Assembly: GCF_028613635.1 (NCBI RefSeq)
Contig: NZ_JAQRMY010000004.1
Span: 270,107 to 334,106 of the forward strand
Direction of reading: 5' to 3'
Length of the DNA stretch: 64,000 nucleotides
From: Devosia sp. ZB163
GTDB taxonomy: Bacteria; Pseudomonadota; Alphaproteobacteria; Rhizobiales; Devosiaceae
Part shown: in pieces, positions 50,106 to 59,516 of the stretch
Numbering within the stretch: position 1 is the stretch's first letter
Layout of the letters: each line of letters opens with the position of its first letter
Position numbers and translations under genes: made by a program
Notes under the pieces: model-generated
Told to the model about the DNA's origin: nothing
The model's input: only the letters and a program-made list of their open reading frames with translations
Database searches by the model: none

Positions 50106-51677
50106 ATGACTGACGCAGCGGCGAACAGCAATAAAGACCGCGTCTACATCTTCGACACCACCTTGCGCGACGGCGAGCAGAGCCCCGGCGCGACGATGAC
50201 GCTGGAGGAGAAGCTCCAGGTCGCCGAGGCGCTGGACGAGATGGGCGTGGACATCATCGAGGCCGGCTTCCCGATTGCGTCGAACGGCGACTTCGAGGCC
50301 GTCGTGGCCGTCGCCAAGCACGTGAAGAACTCGGTGGTGGCCGGGCTCGCCCGCGCCATCCCCGCCGACATCGCACGGGCAGGGGAGGCGGTGCGCCACG
50401 CCAGGCAAGGCCGCATCCACACGTTCGTCTCCACCTCGCCGATCCACCTGGCGCACCAGATGCGCAAGACCGAGGAACAGGTGCTCGAGATCATCAGCGC
50501 CACGGTCGCGCAGGCGCGGAACCTCATCGACAATGTCGAGTGGAGCGCGATGGACGCCACCCGCACGCCGATCGACTACCTGGCACGCTGCGTCGAACTC
50601 GCCATCAAGGCCGGCGCCACGACGATCAACCTGCCCGATACGGTCGGCTATGCCGTGCCCGACGAGCACGAGGCCATGTTCCGCTCGATCATCGAGCGCG
50701 TACCGGGCGCGGACAAGGTGATCTTCTCGGCTCACTGCCACAACGACCTGGGCCTGGCCGTCGCCAACTCGCTGGCCGCCGTCCGCGGCGGTGCGCGGCA
50801 GGTGGAATGCACGATCAACGGGTTGGGCGAGCGCGCCGGCAATGCGGCGCTGGAAGAGGTCGTGATGGCGCTCAGGACCCGCGCCGACGCCATGCCCTAT
50901 GAGACGTGGATCGAGACCACGCATCTGAGCCGCGCCAGCAAGATCGTTTCGGCGGCGGCGAACTTCCCGGTGCAGTACAACAAGGCGATCGTGGGCAAGA
51001 ACGCCTTCGCGCACGAGAGCGGCATCCACCAGGATGGCATGCTGAAGAACGCGCAGACCTACGAGATCATGACGCCCGAAAGCGTGGGCATCAAGGAAAC
51101 CACGCTGGTGATGGGCAAGCACTCGGGCCGCGCTGCGTTCAAGGACAAGTTGAAGGAACTGGGCTACGAGCTGGGCGACAATGCCTTCCAGGAAGCGTTC
51201 CAGCGCTTCAAGGATCTCGCAGACCGCAAGAAGCACGTCTACGACGCCGACATCGTCGCGCTGGTCGACGACGAGGCGGGCTCGATCGACGATCGCATCA
51301 AGCTGGTCGACATGCAGGTCGTTTCCAAGACCGGCGGCGTGCATCGCTGCGAGCTGACGCTCTCGATCGACGGGGCGCCGGTTTCGGCCGCTTTCGACGG
51401 CACGGGCTCGGTGGACGCGATCTTCAATGCGATCAAGCAGGCCGTGGGCAGGGATCCGCATCTGGTGCTCTACGCCATCGACGGTGTCACCGGGGGCACC
51501 GACGCGCAGGCGAGCGCGCATGTCCGTCTCGAGATGAACGGGCGCATCGTCTCGGGCAATGCTGCCGAGCCGGACACGCTGGTGGCATCGGCGCGCGCCT
51601 ATATCAACGCCTACAACCGCCTGCTGCTCGACCGTGGTGCGGCGGCGCAGGGGGCGACCGAAGCCGCGGCAGGCTAA
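50106..51677 (+). CDS. leuA: 2-isopropylmalate synthase
   Basis: First committed enzyme of leucine synthesis, 523 aa, condensing acetyl-CoA with 2-ketoisovalerate. The HMGL-like TIM barrel starts with [17 protein letters not shown]. Metal-binding [33 protein letters not shown] and the second-half [16 protein letters not shown] follow. The C-terminal leucine-binding regulatory domain (about residues 395-510) is complete, so feedback inhibition is expected. The last 15 residues are Ala-rich. Preceded by the candidate leader peptide and stem-loop; a terminator follows at 51699. Confidence 0.97.
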   Translation: MTDAAANSNKDRVYIFDTTLRDGEQSPGATMTLEEKLQVAEALDEMGVDIIEAGFPIASNGDFEAVVAVAKHVKNSVVAGLARAIPADIARAGEAVRHARQGRIHTFVSTSPIHLAHQMRKTEEQVLEIISATVAQARNLIDNVEWSAMDATRTPIDYLARCVELAIKAGATTINLPDTVGYAVPDEHEAMFRSIIERVPGADKVIFSAHCHNDLGLAVANSLAAVRGGARQVECTINGLGERAGNAALEEVVMALRTRADAMPYETWIETTHLSRASKIVSAAANFPVQYNKAIVGKNAFAHESGIHQDGMLKNAQTYEIMTPESVGIKETTLVMGKHSGRAAFKDKLKELGYELGDNAFQEAFQRFKDLADRKKHVYDADIVALVDDEAGSIDDRIKLVDMQVVSKTGGVHRCELTLSIDGAPVSAAFDGTGSVDAIFNAIKQAVGRDPHLVLYAIDGVTGGTDAQASAHVRLEMNGRIVSGNAAEPDTLVASARAYINAYNRLLLDRGAAAQGATEAAAG

Positions 51678-51698
51678 GCCCGCCGCAGAGAGAGATTG

Positions 51699-51724
51699 GA
51701 GCCGCTTCACGGAGCGGCTCTTTT
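51699..51724 (+). terminator. Terminator after leuA
   Basis: A perfect 8-bp stem (GAGCCGCT/AGCGGCTC) with a 6-nt loop is followed by TTTT. Confidence 0.85.
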
Positions 51725-51742
51725 CATATCCGGGGGGAGCGA

Positions 51743-52192
51743 ATGGCCTACGAACTGCGTGAGCTGGCGACCCCCGAGGACTGGGAGGGGATGCATCGCA
51801 TCCGCCTGCAGGTGCTGTTCACCCCCGAACGGCACCCGAACCTCGTCTACAATCGCGCCCATCCGCACGATACCGACCCGGCGCATTTCAAGTTCCTGCT
51901 CGTGCTGGATGGCGAACCGATCGGCACCACGAGGCTCGATCCGCGCGGAGAGGGCGGAATCGTGCGGCTGGTGGGTATTGTCCCGCACCTGCAGCGCCGG
52001 GGGCATGGGTCGGCGCTCGAGAGGCTCGTGATAGAGTTTGCGCGGGCGCGCGGGATGACGCGGCTGTGGCTCAACGCCGCGAAGGAAGCAGTGGGCTTCT
52101 ACGAGAAGCTTGGCTGGACGCCACTCGTCTGGGACGAGGAAGAACTGGCCACCTTCGCCGCCAACTGCGTGCAGATGACCAAGCCGCTCTAG
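51743..52192 (+). CDS. GNAT-family N-acetyltransferase
   Basis: A 149-aa acetyltransferase with the acetyl-CoA-binding GIVPHLQRRGHGSALERLVIEFAR segment (motif A, R/QxxGxG/A) and a C-terminal VGFYEKLGWTP. A strong GGGGGGAG ribosome site precedes the ATG. Substrate unknown. Separated from leuA by a terminator. Confidence 0.9.
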   Translation: MAYELRELATPEDWEGMHRIRLQVLFTPERHPNLVYNRAHPHDTDPAHFKFLLVLDGEPIGTTRLDPRGEGGIVRLVGIVPHLQRRGHGSALERLVIEFARARGMTRLWLNAAKEAVGFYEKLGWTPLVWDEEELATFAANCVQMTKPL

Positions 52193-52210
52193 TGGCGTGG
52201 GAGGCATGCG

Positions 52211-52738
52211 GTGATCGGTAGCGGCAACGAGGACCAGTCTGTCGCGATCCACGAGGCGTTCGCTGCGGGCGACGCGGCGGCGCTGGCGGCGATACTTCGC
52301 AGCCCGCGCTGGTTCGATGCCGAGCTGCCGGAGGCGTTCGGGGGCGGTCACGCCCTGGTCTACGCCATCTACTGGAGTCAGCCGGCGTTCGTCGAATGGA
52401 TGATCGAGGCGGGGGCCGACGTCAATTTCGCGGCGGACGATGGCTTTCCGGCGCTGCACGCCGCGCTTTCGCTTGATCTGCCGCGGCGCCGTGAGGTGCT
52501 TGCGGTGCTGCTGGCGCGCGCGGTCGATGTGAACAGGCGCGGCATCAACGACTGGACGCCGCTCCACTATGCGGTCAGCCGAAGGGATGAGCTGGCGATC
52601 AAGGCCCTGCTGGAGGCCGGAGCCGACCCGGATCTGCGGACGCGGATCGATCAGTTCTCCACCGCACTGGAGGATGCCCGCGCCCTTGGTTTCGGCCCCG
52701 GAGTCGAGCTGCTGGGCAGCAGCGGCCGCCGGGAATGA
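52211..52738 (+). CDS. Ankyrin-repeat protein
   Basis: A 175-aa cytoplasmic protein with about three ankyrin repeats: PAFVEWMIEAGADVNFAADD, then VLLARAVDVNRRGINDWTPLHYAV and LAIKALLEAGADPDLRTR. GTG start. Ankyrin repeats mediate protein-protein contact; the partner is unknown. Lies 18 bp after the GNAT gene and may be co-transcribed with it. Confidence 0.85.
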   Translation: MIGSGNEDQSVAIHEAFAAGDAAALAAILRSPRWFDAELPEAFGGGHALVYAIYWSQPAFVEWMIEAGADVNFAADDGFPALHAALSLDLPRRREVLAVLLARAVDVNRRGINDWTPLHYAVSRRDELAIKALLEAGADPDLRTRIDQFSTALEDARALGFGPGVELLGSSGRRE

Positions 52739-52859
52739 TCGCAGGCGCGGAGACGAGCGGCTCGGGTCCGGCGGGTGGCTGCAGAGCAAATCCTGTTGCC
52801 CGATGCCGCCTGCCATGTCTGTAGTTCCCGCAGGTTAGATTACTTCCCGGGGGCGGGTC

Positions 52860-54017
52860 GTGGATGAACGGATCAGGAGGCAGCCGCCTTATGGGCGGCT
52901 GCTTTCGTCATATCGACGCGTCACGCGCCGAGGCAAGCGCTGGCTCAAGTGGCAGGCGTTCGGGGCTGCGGGTCGGAAGTATCCGCCATCGATGCGGATT
53001 TCGTCGCCGCCATGGGCTGTCGCCAATACGACGGGCGCAGGCTCCGAGGTCTCGGAATTACTGAGGCTGCCCACCGTCTATGGCGAGGTTCGGTCACGGC
53101 TCCTGGACGAGATGCCGGGGCGGGTGACCTTTCGGCCGGCGCGGGTCGTGGTGGAGCGGGACGTCGTGGCGTTTCCCATGCATTTCCTCGTTTCGCGCTC
53201 CAGGCGGGAAGTTCTCCCGCAAACAGCGCCGTACTGGGGCAATGTGGACGGGCTGGAGATCGAGCCGCCGCCAGGCAAGCTCGGCCGGGAGGCGATGGAG
53301 GCCGCCTTCGTGGTCGATTGCCGCTACCACCAGTTCGGCCACATCCTGCTCGAGGCGGTGCCGAGGCTGGCGTTGCTCAGCCATGTGCCCGACGACGTGC
53401 CCATCGTTACTTCGCTGCCCCTGTCTCCGACGCTTCTGACGCTTGCTTCGGCGCTGGGCGTGAAGCCGGAACGCTTCCGGCACAGCGGCGGGGCCGTCTT
53501 CTGTGCGAAGGCCTATCTGCCGGATCCGGTGGTGGATCTGTCGAACTGGATCCAGCCAGTGGCGCGTGAGGCGTTTGACCGCCTGCGCGTACTCGGGACG
53601 GGCAGCGGCGTGACCAGGGTCGAGCGGCTCTACCTGTCGCGGAGCGGGCAGACGCGGCGCCGGCTCGTCAATGAGGACGAGATCGAGGCGCTGTTCGAGC
53701 GGTATGGCTTTTCGATCGTGAGGCCGGAGGAGCACGATATCGAGACGCAGGCTGCGCTCGTTTCCGGGGCCCGGATGATTGCCGGCCTGGGTGGATCAGC
53801 GATGCATGGCGCGGTGTTCGCCTCGCCGGGGACGCCGGTCCTGATCGTCAGTTCCCGGGGGTGGGTTGCACATGTCGATGTGTTCATCAGCCAGGCTAAC
53901 GGGCCGCTCGGGTATGTTTTCGGCGAGCCGCAGACCGAGCAGGGCGGCATTCGGGCGCCGTGGTGGGTGGAGCCGCTCGAGGTGGAACGGGCTATCCGTT
54001 CGCATTTCTGCCTCTAG
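52860..54017 (+). CDS. Glycosyltransferase family 61-like protein (DUF563)
   Basis: A 385-aa protein. The N-terminal 50 residues are basic. The GT61/DUF563 core includes AFVVDCRYHQFGHILLEAVP and a later VSGARMIAGLGGSAMHGAVF with the family's conserved GG-hydrophobic stretch. Related proteins add sugars to surface polysaccharides. The GTG start has GGGGGCGGG upstream. No other polysaccharide-synthesis genes are nearby, so it probably acts alone or with genes elsewhere. Confidence 0.72.
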   Translation: MDERIRRQPPYGRLLSSYRRVTRRGKRWLKWQAFGAAGRKYPPSMRISSPPWAVANTTGAGSEVSELLRLPTVYGEVRSRLLDEMPGRVTFRPARVVVERDVVAFPMHFLVSRSRREVLPQTAPYWGNVDGLEIEPPPGKLGREAMEAAFVVDCRYHQFGHILLEAVPRLALLSHVPDDVPIVTSLPLSPTLLTLASALGVKPERFRHSGGAVFCAKAYLPDPVVDLSNWIQPVAREAFDRLRVLGTGSGVTRVERLYLSRSGQTRRRLVNEDEIEALFERYGFSIVRPEEHDIETQAALVSGARMIAGLGGSAMHGAVFASPGTPVLIVSSRGWVAHVDVFISQANGPLGYVFGEPQTEQGGIRAPWWVEPLEVERAIRSHFCL

Positions 54018-54086
54018 AGGCATCAACAAGCCGGTTTCGTGTGGCGCAGCAGCCGGATAGGGTGCGGCGAACGATGGGGCACGGAC

Positions 54087-55031
54087 GTGTTGCGCGAAAT
54101 TCGGGGGGCACTGACGGCCCTGGCACTGGTGGCCTGCGTTGCGCTTGCTGCCGCTAGCATCAGCATCTGGCAGCCCGGGCAGGCCCTGCTGGCGTCGCTC
54201 CGCTTTCACATTGCCGCCGGCCTGTTCGTCCTGATCGTGCTGCTGGCGTTGAGCCGGGCCTGGCGACGGGCGCTGCTGTTTCTCGTGCCGCTCGGGGCGA
54301 GCCTCGGCCAGGGCGCGCTGGTGATCTACAACCAGCAGCAGCCGCGCATCGAGGCGGCGGCAGAGGGCACGACCCCGCTGTTCAAGGTGATGAGCTTCAA
54401 CCTCATGACCGACAATCGGAATGGCGCTCGGGTCGCTGAGTACATCTTGGCCTCAGGGGCGGACGTGGTGATGCTGATGGAGGCCACCCCGCTGCGGCCG
54501 TACCGGGATCGGCTGCTCGGGTCCTATCCCTATGTTGCCGGGTGCGAGGACTTCTCGCGATGCGGCACGATGATCCTCTCCCGCACGCCGCTCGAGGATA
54601 TCAAGCTGAGCCCGCTGAGTCCGGTCTGGCCCGACCGGCTCGTCACCGCAGCCACTGAGATCGGCGGCACGCGGGTGAACCTCGTGCTGGCGCATCTGGT
54701 GAAGCCGTATTTCGATGAGTTCCCTTTCGAGGAGACCTATCGGCTGGCCAAGGCCATGGAGGGGCTGGAGGGGCCGCTGCTGCTCGCGGGCGACTTCAAC
54801 GCTGCGGCATGGTCGGACAATATCGACCGGCTGGTGCAGCGGGCGGGACTGCTGCCGCCGCCGATGTATCCGGCGACCTGGCCGGTGCGGGCGGGGCCGC
54901 TGGGCGTGCCGATCGACAACCTGTTCACGCGCGGCTCGCTGGTGATCGATCGGATCGAGGCGTTCGCGGACGCCATGGGCTCCAACCACCGGGGGCTGAC
55001 GGCCGAGGTCTCGCTCACCACCGGCAGCTAG
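54087..55031 (+). CDS. Endonuclease/exonuclease/phosphatase-family protein, membrane anchored
   Basis: About 314 aa. Two or three N-terminal hydrophobic segments (ALTALALVACVALAAAS; AAGLFVLIVLLAL; LLFLVPLGASLG) place the catalytic domain outside the cytoplasm, the usual layout of the family. The catalytic part has VMSFNLMTDNR, VMLMEA, LLLAGDFNAAAWSD and the final GSNHRGLTAEV with the catalytic histidine. Start uncertain: a GTG at 54039 is also in frame. The 3' end overlaps the convergent ornithine cyclodeaminase gene by 4 bp. Confidence 0.88.
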   Translation: MLREIRGALTALALVACVALAAASISIWQPGQALLASLRFHIAAGLFVLIVLLALSRAWRRALLFLVPLGASLGQGALVIYNQQQPRIEAAAEGTTPLFKVMSFNLMTDNRNGARVAEYILASGADVVMLMEATPLRPYRDRLLGSYPYVAGCEDFSRCGTMILSRTPLEDIKLSPLSPVWPDRLVTAATEIGGTRVNLVLAHLVKPYFDEFPFEETYRLAKAMEGLEGPLLLAGDFNAAAWSDNIDRLVQRAGLLPPPMYPATWPVRAGPLGVPIDNLFTRGSLVIDRIEAFADAMGSNHRGLTAEVSLTTGS

Positions 55032-56080
55032 CTGGACAGCATCTCTTCGCGTGCTATCGCCGGGACGGGCATCGGGGGCAGCATGAGGCTGAAGAGATCC
55101 TTTGGGTCATCTAGCTCGGGCAGGAGGTCGATGTCGTGGCCCTCGCTGCGGTCAAGATCGCGCACGAAGCGCAGGGCAGAGAAGTCCTCGACCGCGAAGC
55201 CGACGGAATCGAAGATGGTCACCTCGGACGCCGACCGCCGACCGGTCGCCGTGCCGGCGAGTACGCGCCACAGCTCGGTCACGGGGAAATCCGGCGGCAT
55301 CTGCTGGATCTCGCCTTCGATGCGGGTCTGGGGCTCGAACTCGACGAAGACGGAGGCGCGGGCGACGATGTCGGGGTGCAACTCGGTCTTGCCCGGGCAG
55401 TCACCGCCGATTGCGTTGAGGTGCATGCCGGGCTCGATGAGGTCCGGAGTGAGCACGTGGACGCGGGCCTTGGTGGCGGTGGCGGTAGTGACGATGTCAG
55501 CGCCGCGGACGGCCTCCGCCACTGAGGCGCAGCGACGGACGGCAAGGCCGCTGCCGGCGAGGTTGCGGCAGGCCTTGTCCAGCGCTTCGGGATCGGTGTC
55601 GAACAGGCGGACCTCGTGGATATGGAGCAGCGCCTTGAAGGCGAGGGCCTGGAACTCGGCCTGTGCGCCCGTGCCGATCAAGGCAAGGGTGTGTGGGTGC
55701 TGGGCGGCGAGGGTACGGGCCGCGAGGGCGGAGACTGCGGCTGTGCGCAGCGCGGTCAGCAAGGTCATCTCGGAAACGAGCAGCGGATAGCCGGTACGGA
55801 CGTCGGCGAGGACGCCAAATGCGGTGACGGTCAGCTTGCCTTCGCGGGTATTCCCTGGATGGCCGTTGACGTATTTCATGGCGTAGAGCTGCCCATCGGA
55901 CGCCGGCATCAGCTCGATGACGCCGTCGCGGCTGTGGCTCGCCAGGCGGGCGGACTTCTCGAAGCTCTCCCAGTGGCGAAAGTCGGCCTCGATGTAGGTC
56001 GCGAGGCCGACGAGGAAGTTCTCGATGCCGATCCGGCGGACGAGAGCTCCCAGGTCGCTGGTGCCGATGAACTGGGTCAT
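55028..56080 (-). CDS. Ornithine cyclodeaminase
   Basis: A 350-aa enzyme of the ornithine cyclodeaminase/mu-crystallin family, converting ornithine to proline and ammonia with NAD+. The NAD-binding loop LALIGTGAQAEFQALAF is near residue 135. ADIVTTATATKA and HLNAIGGDCPGKTELHPDI are typical, the latter with the conserved aspartate. It lies 9 bp after the arginase gene, forming a two-gene operon that takes arginine to ornithine and then proline. Confidence 0.93.
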   Translation of the reverse strand: MTQFIGTSDLGALVRRIGIENFLVGLATYIEADFRHWESFEKSARLASHSRDGVIELMPASDGQLYAMKYVNGHPGNTREGKLTVTAFGVLADVRTGYPLLVSEMTLLTALRTAAVSALAARTLAAQHPHTLALIGTGAQAEFQALAFKALLHIHEVRLFDTDPEALDKACRNLAGSGLAVRRCASVAEAVRGADIVTTATATKARVHVLTPDLIEPGMHLNAIGGDCPGKTELHPDIVARASVFVEFEPQTRIEGEIQQMPPDFPVTELWRVLAGTATGRRSASEVTIFDSVGFAVEDFSALRFVRDLDRSEGHDIDLLPELDDPKDLFSLMLPPMPVPAIAREEMLSS

Positions 56081-56089
56081 GCTCTGCTC

Positions 56090-57040
56090 CTATGCAGCCG
56101 TGCGCTGGGCCGACGCCGTCGCTCGGGCGGCGACTGACCTCTCGCCGAGGAGGCGAGCGGTCAGGTCGACCATCAGATCGGCGCTCATGCCCAGGCGATC
56201 GAGGACCGGGTTGAGCTCGACGAGATCGAGCGAGCCGACGCGGCCGCTGCGATTGAGCATGTCCATCACCAACTGCCCCTCGCTCAGGGAAAGGCCGCCG
56301 GGGACCGTGGTGCCGACGCCGGGGGCAAGGGCAGGGTCCATGGCGTCGACGTCGAGCGACAGGTGCAGATGGCCGTTCGCCGCCTCGACGCGATCGAGGA
56401 AACGGCGGAGCGGCGCCTCGAGACCGCTCACCCGGATCACGTCCATGTCGACGACCTCAACGCCGCGCGCGGCGATCAACTGCGCCTCCTCGCAATCGAG
56501 GGCGCGAGCGCCGAGGATCATCACATTGGCCGGATCGAGCGGGGCGAACCAATCGGGCGCGTTGGCGAAGCCGGGCTCGCCGCAGAGGCGGGCCAGCGAC
56601 ATGCCGTGGATGTTGCCGGTTTCGGTGGTCGCCCAGGTGTTGAAATCGCCATGTGCGTCGAACCACAGCACGAAGAGCGGGCGGCCCGTATCGCGGCAGT
56701 GCCGCGCCACGCCAGCCACCGATCCCATGGAAATGGAATGGTCGCCGCCGAGAAAAATCGGGCGGGCGCCGTTCTCGAGGCTGCGATAGGCCTCCTCGCT
56801 GGCGCGGATGGCGAGTGCATCGATCTCGGCGGCCGGGGCGAGCTTGCGGCCCACGCTCACATCGCCAAGGTCGGCGACGGCGTAGCCTAGCCCCGCGAGA
56901 CGCTCCGCAAGGCCGGCGGCCCTCAGGCCATCGGGCCCCAGAACGGCGCCGCGACAGGATGCACCGGCATCGGTCGGCAGGCCGATCAGATCGATGCGGT
57001 TACCGGCAGAGGGGCGGCGGGCGCGGGCGTCGTGGAGCAT
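56090..57040 (-). CDS. Arginase
   Basis: A 316-aa Mn-dependent ureohydrolase that splits arginine into ornithine and urea. The metal-binding motifs are GGDHSISMGS, WFDAHGDFNT and SLDVDAMDPALAPGVGT, complete with all histidine and aspartate ligands. It is first in a two-gene operon with ornithine cyclodeaminase and divergent from an Lrp-type regulator. Family-level naming (rocF/arcB-type) is avoided because the symbol differs between lineages. Confidence 0.95.
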   Translation of the reverse strand: MLHDARARRPSAGNRIDLIGLPTDAGASCRGAVLGPDGLRAAGLAERLAGLGYAVADLGDVSVGRKLAPAAEIDALAIRASEEAYRSLENGARPIFLGGDHSISMGSVAGVARHCRDTGRPLFVLWFDAHGDFNTWATTETGNIHGMSLARLCGEPGFANAPDWFAPLDPANVMILGARALDCEEAQLIAARGVEVVDMDVIRVSGLEAPLRRFLDRVEAANGHLHLSLDVDAMDPALAPGVGTTVPGGLSLSEGQLVMDMLNRSGRVGSLDLVELNPVLDRLGMSADLMVDLTARLLGERSVAARATASAQRTAA

Positions 57041-57114
57041 TGGAAACCTCGATTCAGTGCGTGCCTGAATGTGTGGAGCAATGCGTGCTGGCGAAAAGAG
57101 CGAATAGTGTTAGG

Positions 57115-57136
57115 TTTGCTCACTGGATCGAGCAAA
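57115..57136. promoter_or_regulatory. Candidate Lrp-type operator between arginase and lrp
   Basis: TTTGCTC (57115-57121) and GAGCAAA (57130-57136) are a perfect inverted repeat with 15 bp between corresponding starts, just upstream of the regulator start. The 109-bp divergent region controls both directions. Binding is inferred. Confidence 0.5.
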
Positions 57137-57149
57137 ACGGCAGGACTGC

Positions 57150-57599
57150 ATGGCAGAAAGTACATTCAGCCTCGATGACCTCGATCATCGCCTGATCGCG
57201 TTGCTGCGCACAGATGGGCGGCTCCCGGTGGCCAAGCTTGCGGCAGAGCTCGGCGTATCGCGTGCAACCGTCTCGGCGCGCATGGAGCGGCTGGTGAAGA
57301 CGGGCGCCATCGCCGGGTACACCGTGATGCTGCGCAGCTCAGGCCGAGCCGATGCGGTGCGCGCCATTACGATGGTCGAGATCGACGGCAAGAACTCGGA
57401 GGCGGTGATCCGTCGGCTGGTCGGCTTTCCCGAGATCAGGACGCTCTACACGACCAACGGGCGCTGGGACGTGGTCGCCGAAATCGAGACGGCGACACTG
57501 CGCGAGTTCGATGAGCTGTTGCGCAAGATCCGCCAGATCGACGGCATCGCCAACACGGAGACGAGCATTCTCCTCGCGGCGCGGAAGGAACTCGGCTGA
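57150..57599 (+). CDS. Lrp/AsnC-family regulator
   Basis: A 149-aa regulator. The N-terminal winged helix reads LDDLDHRLIALLRTDGRLPV, then KLAAELGVSRATVSARMERL. The C-terminal RAM (ligand-binding) domain follows from about residue 70. Divergent from the arginase-ornithine cyclodeaminase operon, so it is the likely arginine- or ornithine-responsive activator of that operon. Ends 2 bp from the convergent aminotransferase gene. Confidence 0.93.
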   Translation: MAESTFSLDDLDHRLIALLRTDGRLPVAKLAAELGVSRATVSARMERLVKTGAIAGYTVMLRSSGRADAVRAITMVEIDGKNSEAVIRRLVGFPEIRTLYTTNGRWDVVAEIETATLREFDELLRKIRQIDGIANTETSILLAARKELG

Positions 57600-57601
57600 G
57601 G

Positions 57602-58708
57602 CTAGGCTTCGGCGGCCTGCCGAAGTGCCGCCGGCAGTTCCTCGGCCACGACGTCCATCTCCTCGGGGCGGCCGATGGTGATCCTGATGTGACGGTCGAG
57701 GCCGGGGGCCATGGGCTTGCGGACGAAGACGCCGCGCGCTTCGAGCGCCTTCAGCACACGCATGGCGTAGTCGCCGTCGCGGCCGCAATCGACGGCGACG
57801 AAGTTGGTGGCGGAGGGAACCGAGGCGAGGCCGCTGCGCTGCGCGATGGCGTAGAGCCGTTCGCGCCCGGCGGCGACCCTGGCGACGACGTCGCTCAGCC
57901 AATCCTGGTCGGCGAGGGCGGCGATGGCCGCGGCCTGGCCAAGTCGCGTGACGCCGAAGTGATTGCGCACCTTGTCGAAGGCCCGGATGAACGTCGCCTC
58001 GCCGATGGCGTAGCCGACGCGCATGCCGGCGAGGCCATAGGCCTTGGAAAAGGTTCGGGTGCGGATGAGGTTGGGGCGCGCGATGTCGAGCGGGGGCAGG
58101 GTGCCGGCCGGAGCGGTTTCGCAATAGGCCTCGTCGAGGAGGATCAGGGTTTCCTCCGGCACATCGGCGACGAAGCGCTCCAGCTCCGAGCCGCTCCACC
58201 ACGTGCCCATCGGGTTGTCCGGATTGGAGAGGTAGATCACCTTGGCGCGCTCGCGGCGGGCTGCATCGGCCAGCCCGGCAAGGTCCTCGTGGTTGCGCGA
58301 ATAGGGCACCGCCACGACGCGGCCGCCGAAACCGGCGACGTGGTAGTTGAACGTCGGATAGGCGCCGAGCGAGGTCACGGCAACGTCGCCCGGTTCGGTG
58401 ATCAGCCGCGCAATCAGGCAATGGAGGCCATCGATGCCTTCGCCGATGGCGATATTGGCCGCGGGGATGCCGAGATGCGCGCCAAGGGCCTGGCGCAGGT
58501 CGTGGACCTCGGGGTCGCCGTACATCCACACATCACCAGCTGCAGCGGCGATAGTCTCGATCACCCTGGGCGAGGGGCCGAAACCGCTCTCGTTGGCGCC
58601 GACGCGGGCGCGAAAGCGGACGCCGGTCCGGCGTTCGAGCGCCTCCGGACCGGTGAACGGCACGGTCGATGGCAGGGACTGGGCGAGCGGCGTGAGAATG
58701 GGGCGCAT
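57602..58708 (-). CDS. HisC-like PLP-dependent aminotransferase
   Basis: A fold-type I aminotransferase of 368 aa resembling histidinol-phosphate aminotransferase. The PLP lysine is in TFSKAYGLAGMRVGY (Lys222). The SNPDNPMGTWW and LDEAYCE motifs and the terminal RITIGRPEEM arginine segment are present. It could act on histidinol-phosphate or on aromatic amino acids. No other his genes are adjacent, so a HisC2-type paralogue is likely. ATGs at 58708 and 58720 are possible starts; neither has a strong ribosome site. Confidence 0.88.
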   Translation of the reverse strand: MRPILTPLAQSLPSTVPFTGPEALERRTGVRFRARVGANESGFGPSPRVIETIAAAAGDVWMYGDPEVHDLRQALGAHLGIPAANIAIGEGIDGLHCLIARLITEPGDVAVTSLGAYPTFNYHVAGFGGRVVAVPYSRNHEDLAGLADAARRERAKVIYLSNPDNPMGTWWSGSELERFVADVPEETLILLDEAYCETAPAGTLPPLDIARPNLIRTRTFSKAYGLAGMRVGYAIGEATFIRAFDKVRNHFGVTRLGQAAAIAALADQDWLSDVVARVAAGRERLYAIAQRSGLASVPSATNFVAVDCGRDGDYAMRVLKALEARGVFVRKPMAPGLDRHIRITIGRPEEMDVVAEELPAALRQAAEA

Positions 58709-58856
58709 GGGCCGGACCATATCCCGACCATGGCGCACTGCAACTCCGCCGGTACGTCCGTCCGCCGCCCGGAGTTTCAGCGGCACCTCGCACATATGAT
58801 TGTGTTGCGTGTGACGCGGGCGAGGGCCAACTTCATGCTGCAATTTCAAGGGGTGG

Positions 58857-59510
58857 ATGGAAATGGCGAAGAAGGGGTTGGCGCTGGCTGTAGCGATGGC
58901 TGGCGCCATGGCGATGACAGGTGCACAGGGCGCAGAGACGGCAGTCGCGATCTTCGCAGGCGGCTGCTTCTGGTCGGTGGAGAGCGATTTCGACCATGCG
59001 CCGGGCGTTATCTCGACGACCTCGGGCTATATCGGCGGGCATGTGCCGAACCCGACCTACGAGCAGGTGGTGACCGAGACCACGGGGCATCGCGAGGCGG
59101 TCCGCGTCGAGTACGATCCGTCAGTGACGAGCTACGAGAAGCTGGTCGATACGTTCTTCCACCTGATCGATCCGATCGAGACGCGCGGGCAGTTCTGCGA
59201 CTTCGGCGAGAGCTACACGTCGGCGATCTACGTCGGCAATGACGACGAGATGAAGCTTGCCGAAGCCGGCAAGGCCGCCACCGCCGAGGCGCTGGGCAAG
59301 CCGGTGGCAACGGTGATCGCGATGGCGCCGACCTTCTATCCGGCCGAGGACTACCACCAGAACTTCTGGGAGAAGGCCGACCTTTATCCGTTCAGCGGCT
59401 GGCCGAGCAACGTCCACTATGCCCGCTATCGCGCGGGATGCGGGAAGAATGCGCAGGTGGAAGCCATCTGGGGCAAGGAGGCGTTCCGCGGTCTTGACGG
59501 GCACGCCTGA
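58857..59510 (+). CDS. msrA: Exported peptide methionine sulfoxide reductase MsrA
   Basis: A 217-aa protein that repairs oxidised methionine in proteins. A signal peptide of about 26 residues (LALAVAMAGAMAMTGAQGAE) makes it periplasmic. The catalytic motif is FAGGCFWSVESDFDHAPGV (Cys37), followed by SGYIGGHVPNPTYEQVVTE and GHREAVRVEYDP. A late cysteine (YRAGCGKNAQ) could be the resolving residue. ATG at 58857 or 58863. Confidence 0.93.
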   Translation: MEMAKKGLALAVAMAGAMAMTGAQGAETAVAIFAGGCFWSVESDFDHAPGVISTTSGYIGGHVPNPTYEQVVTETTGHREAVRVEYDPSVTSYEKLVDTFFHLIDPIETRGQFCDFGESYTSAIYVGNDDEMKLAEAGKAATAEALGKPVATVIAMAPTFYPAEDYHQNFWEKADLYPFSGWPSNVHYARYRAGCGKNAQVEAIWGKEAFRGLDGHA

Positions 59511-59516
59511 GAAAGG

